From the NCBI RefSeq assembly GCF_001905545.1, contig NZ_LIPD01000003.1, forward strand, positions 77,142 through 141,141: a stretch of 64,000 bases of DNA. The letters run 5' to 3'. Each line of letters opens with the position of its first letter. Within the stretch, counting starts at the first letter, position 1. This DNA comes from Streptomyces sp. CB02056 (lineage in GTDB: Bacteria > Actinomycetota > Actinomycetes > Streptomycetales > Streptomycetaceae). The notes below the pieces were generated by a model. The model had not been told where the DNA came from, made no database searches, and worked only from the letters and a program-made list of their open reading frames with translations. Below are positions 41,432 to 49,952 of the stretch, one piece after another. Position numbers and translations under genes: made by a program.

Positions 41432-42412
41432 ATGACCACGGCTCCCACCCCGGTGCCGACCACCCCCGCCGCCACCTCCCCCGGTGGCGGCGCGGGGGCG
41501 TCCGCCACCGCCACGACCACCTCCCCCACCACCACCGCGCCCGGCCCGCGGCGCCGGCCGCTCGCCCGCCTCGGCGGCGCGTCCTGGCTGGCGGCCGTGC
41601 CGCTGCTGCTGTTCTTCCTGATCGGCTTCGGCCTTCCCGCCGTCGCCATCGTGATCGGCGCGTTCACCACCTCCAGCGACGCGGAGAGCGGCGCCGGGCA
41701 GTTCACCTTCGACAACCTGACGGCCTCCGTCCAGGGCGGCTACCAGACGGCCATGCTGAGCAGCCTCAAGCTCTCCGCGCTGACCGCGCTGCTCGCCACC
41801 GTCCTCGGCCTGCCGCTCGCCCAGGCCGTCGTCACCTCCCGGCGCGGCTGGCTGCGCCAGGCGGTGCTCACCGCCTCCGGCGTGCTCGCCAACTTCGGCG
41901 GCCTGCCGCTCGCCTTCGCGTTCGTCGCCACCCTCGGCAACGCCGGCGAGATCACCAAGCTGCTGCACCTCACCGACCACGGCTGGTCGCTGTACTCGTT
42001 CACCGGCCTGACCGTCGTCTACCTGTACTTCCTCGTCCCGCTGATGGTGCTCACCATCACCCCGGCCCTGGACGGCCTGCGGACCCAGTGGCGCGAGGCG
42101 GCCCAGAACAACCGGGCCACCACCGTCCAGTACTGGCTCCACGTCGCCCTGCCGATCCTGCTGCCCTCCCTGCTCGGCGGCTTCGTGCTGCTCTTCGGCA
42201 GCGCCTTCGCCGCCTACGCGACGGCCGCCGCCATGGTCGGCGCGACCGTCCCGCTGGTCAGCCGCTCGATCGCGGACGCGCTCTCCGGCAACGTGCTGGT
42301 CGGCCAGGGCAACCTCGCCCTCGCCCTCAGCCTCAACATGATCTTCGTGGCCGTCCTGGTGATGGCCGTGTACCTCCCCCTCCAGCGCCGGAGCGCCCGA
42401 TGGCTCAGCTGA
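41432..42412 (+). CDS. ABC transporter permease 1
   Basis: The 326-residue protein has a Thr/Pro/Ala-rich N-terminus (about 40 residues) and six transmembrane segments. The EAA loop region is EAAQNNRATTVQYWLHVALPILLPSLLGG, facing the ATPase. It resembles PhnU-type permeases. Its last 13 bp overlap the start of the second permease. Confidence 0.88.
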   Translation: MTTAPTPVPTTPAATSPGGGAGASATATTTSPTTTAPGPRRRPLARLGGASWLAAVPLLLFFLIGFGLPAVAIVIGAFTTSSDAESGAGQFTFDNLTASVQGGYQTAMLSSLKLSALTALLATVLGLPLAQAVVTSRRGWLRQAVLTASGVLANFGGLPLAFAFVATLGNAGEITKLLHLTDHGWSLYSFTGLTVVYLYFLVPLMVLTITPALDGLRTQWREAAQNNRATTVQYWLHVALPILLPSLLGGFVLLFGSAFAAYATAAAMVGATVPLVSRSIADALSGNVLVGQGNLALALSLNMIFVAVLVMAVYLPLQRRSARWLS

Positions 42413-43245
42413 CCACCCCCGCCCGCCCCGGCCGACGCACCGTCCGCTGGTGGCGCGGAGCCGTGCTGCTGCTCGCCGGCGTCTACTTCGTCGTCCCGCT
42501 CGCGGCCTCCTTCTGGTTCTCGATCGACGACCCCCAGGGCATCTCCTTCGCGGCCTACACCGGGCTGCTCTCCGCCCCCGGCTTCCTGGACAGCCTCTGG
42601 CTGACCCTCGGCCTCGCCGTCGTCACCGTCGTGGTGCTGCTGCTCCTGCTCGTCCCGGCGCTGATCTCCGTGCGGCTCGGCTCGCCGAAGCTGCGCCCGG
42701 TGCTCGACGTGCTCTGCACCCTGCCGCTGGTCGTCCCGCCGGTCGCGCTGACCGCCGGCTTGATCGGCGTGCTCCGCTGGGGCCCGGACTACCTGATGGA
42801 CACCCCGTTCTTCCAGACCTTCGTGTTCATCCAGGACCCGGACTTCCCGCTGGTGCTGGTCATCGCCTACGTGCTGATGGCCCTGCCGCTCGCCTACCGC
42901 GCCCTGGACGCCGGCCTGCGCTCGATGGACGTGCGCACCCTGGTCGAGGCCGCCCGCAACTGCGGCGCGAGCTGGCCGCGCGCGGTGTTCACCGTCGTCC
43001 TGCCCAACCTGCGCGGGGCGCTGCTGAACGCCTCCTTCCTCACCCTGGCCCTGGTGCTCGGCGAGTTCACCACCGCCTCGATCCTCGGCTTCCAGCCCTT
43101 CCCGGTCTGGATCTACTCGGTCGGCAACAGCCAGGCCCACATGTCGGTCGCGGTCTCCATCCTGAGCCTGCTGCTCACCTGGCTGCTGCTGCTCCTGCTG
43201 GCCACCGCCGGGCGCGAGCGCCGCGCCAAGACCGCCACCTCCTGA
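42400..43245 (+). CDS. ABC transporter permease 2
   Basis: The 281-residue protein has six transmembrane segments and the EAA motif VEAARNCGASWPRAVFTVVLPNLRGALLNA. It resembles PhnV-type permeases. The ATG at 42400 overlaps the first permease, so translation is coupled. It completes the membrane channel of the importer. Confidence 0.88.
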   Translation: MAQLTTPARPGRRTVRWWRGAVLLLAGVYFVVPLAASFWFSIDDPQGISFAAYTGLLSAPGFLDSLWLTLGLAVVTVVVLLLLLVPALISVRLGSPKLRPVLDVLCTLPLVVPPVALTAGLIGVLRWGPDYLMDTPFFQTFVFIQDPDFPLVLVIAYVLMALPLAYRALDAGLRSMDVRTLVEAARNCGASWPRAVFTVVLPNLRGALLNASFLTLALVLGEFTTASILGFQPFPVWIYSVGNSQAHMSVAVSILSLLLTWLLLLLLATAGRERRAKTATS

Positions 43246-43266
43246 AACCCCCCGGAGTCACCAGTC

Positions 43267-44352
43267 ATGACCACGGCCACCGCCATCGCCGCCGACGCCC
43301 CGCTCGCCTCCGGCAGCGCCACCGTCGAATTCCGTTCCCTGCGCCGCGCGTTCGGCGCCACCACCGCCCTCGACGGCCTGGACCTGACCGTCCGCCCGGG
43401 CGAGCTGCTCGCCCTGCTCGGCCCGTCCGGCTGCGGCAAGACCACCGCGCTGCGCATCCTGGCCGGCTTCGAGCAGCACGACTCCGGCGAGGTGCTGGTC
43501 GACGGCCAGGACATCACCGCGATCCCCGCGCACAAGCGCGACGCGGGCATGGTGTTCCAGTCCTACAGCCTCTTCCCGCACCTGACCGCGCTGGACAACG
43601 TCGCCTTCGGGCTGCGGATGCGCGGCACCGGCAAGGCCGAGCGCCGCAAGCGGGCCCTGGAGCTGCTGGAGCTGGTCGGCCTGCCGCACCGCGCCGACCA
43701 CTACCCGCACCAGATGTCCGGCGGCCAGCAGCAGCGCATCGCGCTCGCCCGCGCGCTCGCCCTCCAGCCGCGCGTCCTGCTGCTGGACGAGCCGCTGTCC
43801 GCGCTGGACGCCAAGGTCCGCCTCCAGCTGCGCGAGGAGATCCGCCGCCTCCAGCAGGAGCTGGGCATCACCACCCTGTTCGTCACCCACGACCAGGAGG
43901 AGGCGCTGTCGATGGCCGACCGGGTCGCGGTGCTGCGGGCCGGACGGCTCGAGCAGTGCGCCGCCCCGTCCGAGCTGTACGGCCGGCCGGCCACCGCCTT
44001 CGTCGCCGAGTTCGTCGGCACCATGAGCCGCATCCCGTGCACCCGTACCTCGGACGGCGTCGAGGTGCTCGGCCGCCGGCACGCGGTGGACGGCGAGGTC
44101 CCGGCCGACGGCGAGCTCCAGGTGCTGGTCCGCCCGGAGAACGTCGCCCTGACCCCGGCCGAGGACGGCCCCGCGCTGGTGGTCACCGCCTCCTTCCTGG
44201 GCGCCGTCACCCGGCTCACCGTCCGCCTGGACGACGGCACCGAGGTCAAGGCCGACCTGCCCACCGAGGCCGCCGCCGCGCTGCCGGCCGGCGCCCGGGC
44301 CGCGCTCACCCTGCCGGAGCGCCCGGTGCTGGTGGACCGCCGCGCCGCCTGA
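43267..44352 (+). CDS. ABC transporter ATP-binding protein
   Basis: The 361-residue ATPase has Walker A GPSGCGKTTALR, the signature MSGGQQQRIALARAL, Walker B VLLLDEPLSALD and the H-loop VTHDQEEAL. A C-terminal TOBE domain (about 270-350) follows. It resembles PhnT and polyamine/iron-type importer ATPases. The ATG follows CGGAG, 21 bp after the permease gene. Confidence 0.92.
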   Translation: MTTATAIAADAPLASGSATVEFRSLRRAFGATTALDGLDLTVRPGELLALLGPSGCGKTTALRILAGFEQHDSGEVLVDGQDITAIPAHKRDAGMVFQSYSLFPHLTALDNVAFGLRMRGTGKAERRKRALELLELVGLPHRADHYPHQMSGGQQQRIALARALALQPRVLLLDEPLSALDAKVRLQLREEIRRLQQELGITTLFVTHDQEEALSMADRVAVLRAGRLEQCAAPSELYGRPATAFVAEFVGTMSRIPCTRTSDGVEVLGRRHAVDGEVPADGELQVLVRPENVALTPAEDGPALVVTASFLGAVTRLTVRLDDGTEVKADLPTEAAAALPAGARAALTLPERPVLVDRRAA

Positions 44353-44445
44353 GAGCCTCGTACCTCCCCGCTCCGCCCGACGACGTACCGGCGGAGCACC
44401 GAAGAAGCGCCGACGAAGCGCCGGAGAACCACCGAAGGTACCGCC

Positions 44446-45144
44446 ATGCCTGACACCGCCATGCCCGCGTCCAACGCGCTGCCCGCCGCCGTCCTGTTCG
44501 ACATGGACGGCACCCTGGTCGACACCGAGCAGCTGTGGTGGCAGACCGCCGCCGAAATCGCCGAGGAACTGCGCCACCCGCTCACCGACCAGGACGCCCC
44601 CGAGGTGCTCGGCCAGGCCGTCGAGCACACCGCCGCCCACCTGCACGCGGTCAGCGGCACCGCCCTGAGCGAGGCCGAACTCGCCGCCCGGCTCGGCGAG
44701 TCCTTCGCCGCCAAGGTCGCCGCCGAGACGGTGCCGCGCCCCGGCGCGCTCGCCCTGCTGGCCGCGCTGCGCGACGCGGGGGTGCCGACCGCGCTGGTCT
44801 CCGCCTCCCCGCGCCGGGTGGTGGACCTGGTGCTGTCCGCCATCGGCCGGGACTGGTTCGCCGTCACCCTGGCCGCCGAGGACACCCCGCGCACCAAGCC
44901 CGCGCCCGACCCGTACCTCGCCGCCGCCGAACGGCTCGGCCTGGACCCGGCCGACTGCCTCGCCGTCGAGGACACCCCGACCGGGGTCGCCTCCGCCACC
45001 GCGGCCGGCTGCGCCGTGCTCGCCGTGCCGTCCACCCCGGTGCCGATGCCGCGGGGCGAGCGGATCACCCTGCTCGCCAGCCTGGAGCAGGCCGACCTCG
45101 CCCTGCTCGGGAAGCTCGCCGGCGCCGGCGCGGTTCGACCCTGA
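44446..45144 (+). CDS. HAD-family phosphatase
   Basis: The 232-residue protein has motif I LFDMDGTLVDTEQLWW, motif II VSASPRR, motif III lysine in TKPAPDPYL and motif IV AVEDTPTGVASATAAG, with a cap after motif I. This is a beta-phosphoglucomutase/phosphatase-type HAD. It is not the phosphonatase type, because it lacks the DMAGTT start. It is the fifth gene of the transporter run and may dephosphorylate a pathway intermediate. It ends 1 bp before the SMR gene. Confidence 0.86.
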   Translation: MPDTAMPASNALPAAVLFDMDGTLVDTEQLWWQTAAEIAEELRHPLTDQDAPEVLGQAVEHTAAHLHAVSGTALSEAELAARLGESFAAKVAAETVPRPGALALLAALRDAGVPTALVSASPRRVVDLVLSAIGRDWFAVTLAAEDTPRTKPAPDPYLAAAERLGLDPADCLAVEDTPTGVASATAAGCAVLAVPSTPVPMPRGERITLLASLEQADLALLGKLAGAGAVRP

Positions 45145-45145
45145 C

Positions 45146-45469
45146 ATGCCCTATCTCCTGCTCGCCCTGGCCATCATCAGCGAGGTCTGCGCCACCAGCT
45201 GCCTCAAGCTCACCGAGGGGTTCACCCGGCTCTGGCCGAGCCTCGGCGTCGGTGTCGGCTACGTGCTCTCCTTCCTGCTGCTCGGCCGCGCGCTCAAGCA
45301 CATACCGGTCTCGGTCGCCTACGCGGTCTGGTCCGGGGCCGGCACCGCGGCGGTCGCCGGGATCGGGGTGGTCGCCTTCGGCGAGTCGCTCGGGCGGCTC
45401 CAGTGGCTGGGGATCGCGCTGGTGATCGTCGGGGTGGTCGTGCTCAACCTCAGGGGCGGGCACTCCTGA
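45146..45469 (+). CDS. small multidrug resistance (SMR) family protein
   Basis: The 107-residue protein has four transmembrane helices, the essential glutamate E13 in LAIISEVCAT, and YAVWSGAGTAAVAGIGVVAFGES. SMR proteins export quaternary ammonium or guanidinium compounds. Position directly after the HAD gene at the end of a phosphonate operon suggests it may expel a cationic or quaternary amine related to the substrate, but this is speculation. Confidence 0.9.
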   Translation: MPYLLLALAIISEVCATSCLKLTEGFTRLWPSLGVGVGYVLSFLLLGRALKHIPVSVAYAVWSGAGTAAVAGIGVVAFGESLGRLQWLGIALVIVGVVVLNLRGGHS

Positions 45470-45592
45470 CGCCGCTTCCAAAGCTCTTTCTGACGTTCCG
45501 TCAACTCTGAATTCGCTGGTCAACTCCCCTGCCAGGGCGGGAAGTCGGACGTGCCGACGACCCGCCCCGGACGCTTCGCTACGGTGTCCCCC

Positions 45593-46084
45593 ATGACGGA
45601 CCCCCGCCCACACCACTACCGCTTCGTCCACCGCGAGCTGGCCCGCCAAGTGCTGGAGTTCGGCCCGCGCGTGGCCACCCCGACCCCGGACGGCGGCAGC
45701 CTGCTGCCCGTCGTCACCCAGATCTGGGACGACCTCGGCAGCACCCTGCCGCCCGAGGACCGCCTGCCCGACCACGGCCTCGACTGCCGCCACCTGTCGG
45801 TCGACGGCCACCACATGCTGCTGGTCACCCTGCCCGCCCCGGTCGGCGCCACCGAGGCCCACTTCGTCGCCGCCGTCCAGCCGGGCGGCGCCAGGACCGT
45901 CCGCTACGTGACCCTGGAGCACGCGTTCAGCCCCTTCGACGGCAGCCCCGGCACCGTCCTCGGCGAGTGGACCGCCGAGAGCCACCTCAACCACGGCCCG
46001 GGGCCCTCCCCCGTCGCCGAGCTGTTCGTCACGGCCGTGGTGCGGCTCGTCACCCCGAAGAAGCGCGGCTTCTGGCGCCGCTGA
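45593..46084 (+). CDS. hypothetical protein
   Basis: The 163-residue soluble protein has no signal peptide and no domain I recognise. It has a conserved-looking core (RHLSVDGHHMLLVTLPAPVGATEAHFVAAV, RYVTLEHAFSPFDGSPGTVLGEWT) and a basic C-terminus KKRGFWRR. Similar proteins occur widely in streptomycetes as unknowns. It is monocistronic, with a hairpin after it. Confidence 0.75.
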   Translation: MTDPRPHHYRFVHRELARQVLEFGPRVATPTPDGGSLLPVVTQIWDDLGSTLPPEDRLPDHGLDCRHLSVDGHHMLLVTLPAPVGATEAHFVAAVQPGGARTVRYVTLEHAFSPFDGSPGTVLGEWTAESHLNHGPGPSPVAELFVTAVVRLVTPKKRGFWRR

Positions 46085-46114
46085 GACCGACCGTACGTAT
46101 ACGCCTCGAAGCTG

Positions 46115-46145
46115 GGCCGCCGACGTCAAGAAGGCGTCGACGGCC
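46115..46145 (+). terminator. candidate terminator
   Basis: GGCCGCCGACG and CGTCGACGGCC pair over 10 of 11 positions with a 9-nt loop, 30 bp after the hypothetical gene. Confidence 0.5.
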
Positions 46146-46253
46146 CGTAAAGGTCCCGTAACGACCGCCTCCGGTTCCGACCGTGACGATCTCTCCCCGG
46201 TCGGCTGGAGCTATGCTCGCCCGGTCCGACAATCGACGCATCGGGGGGCGAAA

Positions 46254-46550
46254 GTGTCCGACTTCAAAGTCAGTACCGAATTCCTCGCAAAACTGGCCCA
46301 AGACCTCAAAGGCTGTGCCGACGAACTCGACCAGGGCCTCAAGGCCTTCGAGGCGGCCGGCCACACCGGCACCGGCTTCGACTTCCTGGACGAGGCCTGC
46401 GGGCACTTCAAGGACAAGTGGCAGTTCGGCCTGAAGAAGGTCCGCGAGTGCGTCAAGGCCCTGGACGAGGGCCTTGAGCAGGTGCAGAAGAACTACGACG
46501 GCACCGAGCAGAGCATCGTCAAAGTCCTCGCCCCGGCGGGGCAGTCGTGA
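46254..46550 (+). CDS. WXG100-like small protein
   Basis: The 98-residue, all-helical protein (TEFLAKLAQDLKGCADELDQGLKAFE... FKDKWQFGLKKVRECVKALDEGLEQVQKNYDGTEQS) has the two-helix hairpin layout and size of ESAT-6/WXG100 proteins. The turn is degenerate, with KWQFG in place of WxG. It uses a GTG start and overlaps the next gene (GTGA). It is probably exported by, or a partner in, type VII secretion. Confidence 0.75.
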   Translation: MSDFKVSTEFLAKLAQDLKGCADELDQGLKAFEAAGHTGTGFDFLDEACGHFKDKWQFGLKKVRECVKALDEGLEQVQKNYDGTEQSIVKVLAPAGQS

Positions 46551-47866
46551 GCGCCCCCACGCCGGCGCCCGACTGGTCCGGCCTCGGCTTCAACCCCACG
46601 CCCGGCGACTCCGCCGCCGTCACCGCGCTCAGCACCAGCCTGCGCCGGGTCGGCCAGCACCTGAGCGGTGTGCACACCACGCTCTCCCAGATCTCCAACA
46701 ACGAGGGCCAGTGGACGGGTGAGGCCGCCAAGAAGTTCTCCGAGCAGTTCGGCAAGCTCCCCGGCTACCTCCAGGACGCCGCCGACTCGATCACCTCGGC
46801 CTACACGGCGCTCGACGTCTGGTACAAGGCGCTGACCGAACACCAGCCCAAGGCCGCCGAGTTGGCCGCCTCCGCGGTCGCCGCCAAGAAGAAGAAGGAG
46901 GAGGCGGACAAGGCCCACAGCGCCGCGGCCGCCGCCCCCGACCTCCAACTGGCCGGCCGCTCCTACCCCGACGACGCCAGCCTCGCCGCCGCGGAGCAGC
47001 GCTACAACACGGCGAAGAACCACCTGGACTCCGCCGCCGGTCTGCTCACCAGCGCCTCCAACGAGCTGGCCGGCCTCCAGAAGCAGGCCCACGAGCTCGC
47101 CGGGACCCACAAGTCGGACGCCCAGAAGACGGCCGAGGCCGTCCGCAAGGCCGCCGACAGCAAGGCCCCGCCGGAGCCGGGCATGCTCAGCAAGATCGGC
47201 GACTGGTTCAGCAAGCACGGCGGGGACCTGCTGACGGTGGCCTCCGGCATCTGCGGCGTCGCGGCCATCTTCTGCCCCGCGTTCGCCCTGCCCGCCATCC
47301 TGCTGAGCGTCGGCGCGGCGGGCCTGCACGCCAAGCAGTACGGCATCAAGGGCCTGATGCCGACCAGCTGGGACAACCTCGGCAACGACCTCACCCTGGC
47401 CGGCGACCTCCTCGGGGCCCTGCCCGGAGGCGCCCTCCTCAAGGGCGGGGTCACCGCGTTCCGGGGCGCCCGCGCCGCCGAGGGCGGGGCCAAGGCCGTG
47501 AGCGCCGGCGCCAAGGAGATCCGCGTCGCCGCCCGGGCGATGGACCCGGCCAGCCCGATCTTCACCACCGCGATCGAGAAGCCCGCCATGAAGCTCGGGC
47601 TCTCCAAGGCCGCCGCGATGAACGTCTCCGACGGCGTGCAGGCGGCCAGCGGGGTCGCGCTGACGGCCCCCACCGCGGCCGGCCTCTTCACCGACAGCCC
47701 GAGCCCGGGGCTGGGCGCCGCGATCAACTACACCACCGGCGGCGGCACCGCGCTCAACGGCGCCGGCGGCGCCATCGGCGGCAGCGGCAAGGGCCGGATC
47801 CTGCCCGCCCTGCTCGGCGGCGGCAGCGCGATCGTCACCGGTGTCTGGGGAGTGGGACATGACTGA
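46547..47866 (+). CDS. putative type VII secreted protein
   Basis: The 439-residue protein starts PDWSGLGFNPTPGD, then a helical region with GQWTGEAAKKFSEQFGKLPGYLQ (WxG), typical of putative T7SS-secreted proteins in streptomycetes. Residues about 110-220 form a charged coiled coil. About 235-300 is hydrophobic (LLTVASGICGVAAIFCPAFALPAILLSVGAAGL). The Gly/Ala-rich end has no recognisable toxin. It may insert in membranes or need an unseen partner. Confidence 0.75.
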   Translation: MSAPTPAPDWSGLGFNPTPGDSAAVTALSTSLRRVGQHLSGVHTTLSQISNNEGQWTGEAAKKFSEQFGKLPGYLQDAADSITSAYTALDVWYKALTEHQPKAAELAASAVAAKKKKEEADKAHSAAAAAPDLQLAGRSYPDDASLAAAEQRYNTAKNHLDSAAGLLTSASNELAGLQKQAHELAGTHKSDAQKTAEAVRKAADSKAPPEPGMLSKIGDWFSKHGGDLLTVASGICGVAAIFCPAFALPAILLSVGAAGLHAKQYGIKGLMPTSWDNLGNDLTLAGDLLGALPGGALLKGGVTAFRGARAAEGGAKAVSAGAKEIRVAARAMDPASPIFTTAIEKPAMKLGLSKAAAMNVSDGVQAASGVALTAPTAAGLFTDSPSPGLGAAINYTTGGGTALNGAGGAIGGSGKGRILPALLGGGSAIVTGVWGVGHD

Positions 47867-48530
47867 TACGACCATGCCGTCCGTCTGGCTCTCCCTGCCC
47901 GAGGGGTTCACGGACATCGACCTGGCCGAGGACCCGGGCGACCGGATGAGCCGGATCGTGGACGGGCTCGACGGGCTCACCGACGCCGGTCCGGAGCAGA
48001 AGCTCGGCATCGCCGTCTCCGCCGAGCTCGCCCTCCAGGCACAGCTGCGCGAGGGTGCGGTGCACGTCTCCAACTGCCTGGTGCAGACCGAGGAGGGCGA
48101 GATCGTCCAGGGCGTGTTCAGCCTGTACCTGCGCGAGCAGGAGCAGGGCGCCCCGGGCGGCTACCCCCAGCGCGTCGCCCGGGAGCTCGCGACCGCCTGG
48201 CCGGACGCCGACATCGAGGTCCTCGACTTCCCGCTCGGCCGGGCCGCCGTGACCGTCCGCGACCTGGCCGTGCCCGTGTCCGGGACGGCCTACGGCCTGC
48301 CGGGGTCGGGCGTCACCACCGTCCGCCAGCTGGAGGCCCTGTTCGCGCACCCGTGGAGCCCCCACGTGCTCGCCGTCGTCTTCTCCACCCAGCACCTGGA
48401 CTACTGGGACGGCTGGTCGGTCCTGGTGGGCGCCGCCATCAGCGGGATCTCCTTCTACCCCCCGCTGAACGAGACGTCGAACGCCCTGCCGCCCGAGCGG
48501 CAGGACAACATCCGGAAGGCCTTCGGGTGA
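47859..48530 (+). CDS. hypothetical protein of T7SS-type cassette
   Basis: The 223-residue soluble protein starts MTDTTMPSVWLSLPEGFTDIDLAEDPGDRMSRI, overlapping the previous gene by 8 bp. Its mixed alpha/beta sequence has no signal and is seen in streptomycetes next to WXG100 genes. It may act as a chaperone or immunity-like partner, but the role is unknown. The ATG at 47859 is preferred over 47841. Confidence 0.7.
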   Translation: MTDTTMPSVWLSLPEGFTDIDLAEDPGDRMSRIVDGLDGLTDAGPEQKLGIAVSAELALQAQLREGAVHVSNCLVQTEEGEIVQGVFSLYLREQEQGAPGGYPQRVARELATAWPDADIEVLDFPLGRAAVTVRDLAVPVSGTAYGLPGSGVTTVRQLEALFAHPWSPHVLAVVFSTQHLDYWDGWSVLVGAAISGISFYPPLNETSNALPPERQDNIRKAFG

Positions 48531-49159
48531 CGATCACCCAGCCCGACCAGGGCACCACCCGGAGCGGGCCCCGCCGACTCGGCGGGGCCCTGGCCCTCGT
48601 CGCCGTCACCACGGCGGTGCTCGTCGGCGTCATCGCGCTGGACGTCTACGTCAACTCGTTCCTCGCCGCGGTGGTGGGGCTCGCCTACCCGCTGATCGTG
48701 CTGTACGCGTTCGCCGTGCGCCGCGACGCCGACAGCAACCCCCGGTTCCAGAAGAACATGGTCGCCTGGGGCCTGGGCATCTCCGTCGTCGGCTTCGTCG
48801 CCTACCTGGCCGGTACCGAGGCCTGGGCGAACCTGATCCTGGGTTCGGGGCGGACCGTGCAGGCCGTGGTCGTCGACGAGAAGGTCACCGACGCGCTCCA
48901 CGGCACCGGGCGGGCGTACAGCCTGGCCTCCACGGAGCTGAACGACGACGTGCCGGGCGGCCCGCTCACGGAGAGCTCCCCCCGGTTCAAGCGCGGCCAG
49001 GTGATCACCGTCCGGATGGACCCGGCCGGGCGGGTCGCCCCCAAGCTCCCCGGCGAGGCCGACTCCTCCGCCTACCTGCTGGCGTTCCTCGGCTGCAACG
49101 TCCTGATCGACGGCACCGTGCTCTGGTCGGTGCGCCGGCCGAAGGAGTCGTCCGCCTGA
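48527..49159 (+). CDS. hypothetical membrane protein of T7SS-type cassette
   Basis: The 210-residue protein has three hydrophobic segments in the first 110 residues (LGGALALVAVTTAVLVGVIALDVYV; FLAAVVGLAYPLIVLYAFAV; MVAWGLGISVVGFVAYLAG), a soluble loop and a final hydrophobic stretch. It uses a GTG start overlapping the previous stop (GTGA). It closes the four-gene operon, and a strong terminator follows. Confidence 0.72.
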   Translation: MTITQPDQGTTRSGPRRLGGALALVAVTTAVLVGVIALDVYVNSFLAAVVGLAYPLIVLYAFAVRRDADSNPRFQKNMVAWGLGISVVGFVAYLAGTEAWANLILGSGRTVQAVVVDEKVTDALHGTGRAYSLASTELNDDVPGGPLTESSPRFKRGQVITVRMDPAGRVAPKLPGEADSSAYLLAFLGCNVLIDGTVLWSVRRPKESSA

Positions 49160-49183
49160 GCCGGCCGGTCGCCTGAGCCCACC

Positions 49184-49215
49184 GTTCCGCCCCGGGCCGC
49201 CGCCCGGGGCGGAAC
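49184..49215. terminator. bidirectional terminator
   Basis: A 14-bp perfect stem (GTTCCGCCCCGGGC and complement) with a CGCC loop lies between the convergent T7SS-type operon and the phosphonatase-like gene. Confidence 0.88.
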
Positions 49216-49221
49216 GCCGCA

Positions 49222-49941
49222 TCAGCCCAGCAGCGCGGGCAGTTCGGCGATCGAGCCGAGGACGTGGGTGGCGCCGTCGGCCCGCAGCCGGGCCTCGTCG
49301 TGGGCGCCGGTGAGGACGCCCGCGACGACCGGGGCGCCGGCCCGGGTGCCGGTCAGCATGTCGTAGCCGGTGTCGCCGGCGACGGCGATCTGGCGGACCG
49401 AGTCGGTGCCGGTGCGCAGCAGGGCGGTGAGCGCGAGGTCGGGGTACGGGCGGCCGCGGCCGGCCTCGGCGGGGCAGAGGGTCAGGTCGGCGACGGACCG
49501 CCAGCCGAGGGCGTCCAGGATGCGGTCCTGGGTGGCCCGGGAGAAGCCGGTGGTGAGGACCACCTTGCGGCCCTGGCCGCGCAGTTCGGCGATGGCCTCG
49601 GCGGCGCCGGGCAGGGCGGCGCAGTGCCCGGCGTCGACCAGGTCGTGGTAGGCGGCCTCGAAGGCGGTGTTGGCCCGCTGGGCCTTCTCCTCCGCGCCGA
49701 ACAGGTGCCGGAAGACGGAGATCTTGGACTCGCCCATGGTGGCCCGGACGTGGGCCAGCATCGGGTCGAACTCCGGGCTGCCGGCCTCGACGCCGAGCGC
49801 CGCGGCGGCCGCGGTGAAGGCCTGCTCGACGAGGCCGTCGTCGGCCACGGTGGTGCCGGCCATGTCGAGCACGACCAGGCGGATGTCGGCGGTCACAGCG
49901 GTATCGGTCACAGCGGTGTTGCTCACAGCGGTGTTGCTCAC
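49222..49941 (-). CDS. phosphonatase-like HAD hydrolase
   Basis: The 239-residue protein begins motif I with VVLDMAGTTVADDG (D26), like the DxAGTT of phosphonoacetaldehyde hydrolase (PhnX). MGESKISVFRHLF places K73 where PhnX has its Schiff-base lysine. TTGFSRAT and AGDTGYDMLTG complete the HAD core. It probably releases phosphate from phosphonoacetaldehyde or an analogue. Four in-frame GTGs lie in 15-bp repeats; the first (49941) has AAGGAG at 7 bp. It follows the FAD oxidoreductase by 11 bp. Confidence 0.87.
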   Translation of the reverse strand: MSNTAVSNTAVTDTAVTADIRLVVLDMAGTTVADDGLVEQAFTAAAAALGVEAGSPEFDPMLAHVRATMGESKISVFRHLFGAEEKAQRANTAFEAAYHDLVDAGHCAALPGAAEAIAELRGQGRKVVLTTGFSRATQDRILDALGWRSVADLTLCPAEAGRGRPYPDLALTALLRTGTDSVRQIAVAGDTGYDMLTGTRAGAPVVAGVLTGAHDEARLRADGATHVLGSIAELPALLG

Positions 49942-49943
49942 AG
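49893..49943. repeat. 15-bp tandem repeats containing start codons
   Basis: GTGAGCAACACCGCT (minus strand) occurs twice and GTGACCGATACCGCT once, then GTGACC. Each carries an in-frame GTG, so the gene has four possible starts in tandem. Confidence 0.8.
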
Positions 49944-49952
49944 CGGCGCTCC

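Noticed and set aside
44446..45144. Phosphonoacetaldehyde hydrolase within the transporter operon
   Set aside because: Motif I is DMDGT, not the DxAGTT of phosphonatases, and no Schiff-base lysine position is evident.
45500..45527. Possible fourth GntR operator (two GTCAACTC repeats; GCTGGTCAACTC)
   Set aside because: The right arm resembles operator B but the left arm (GAATTC) does not match, so there is no inverted repeat. Kept only as a weak candidate.
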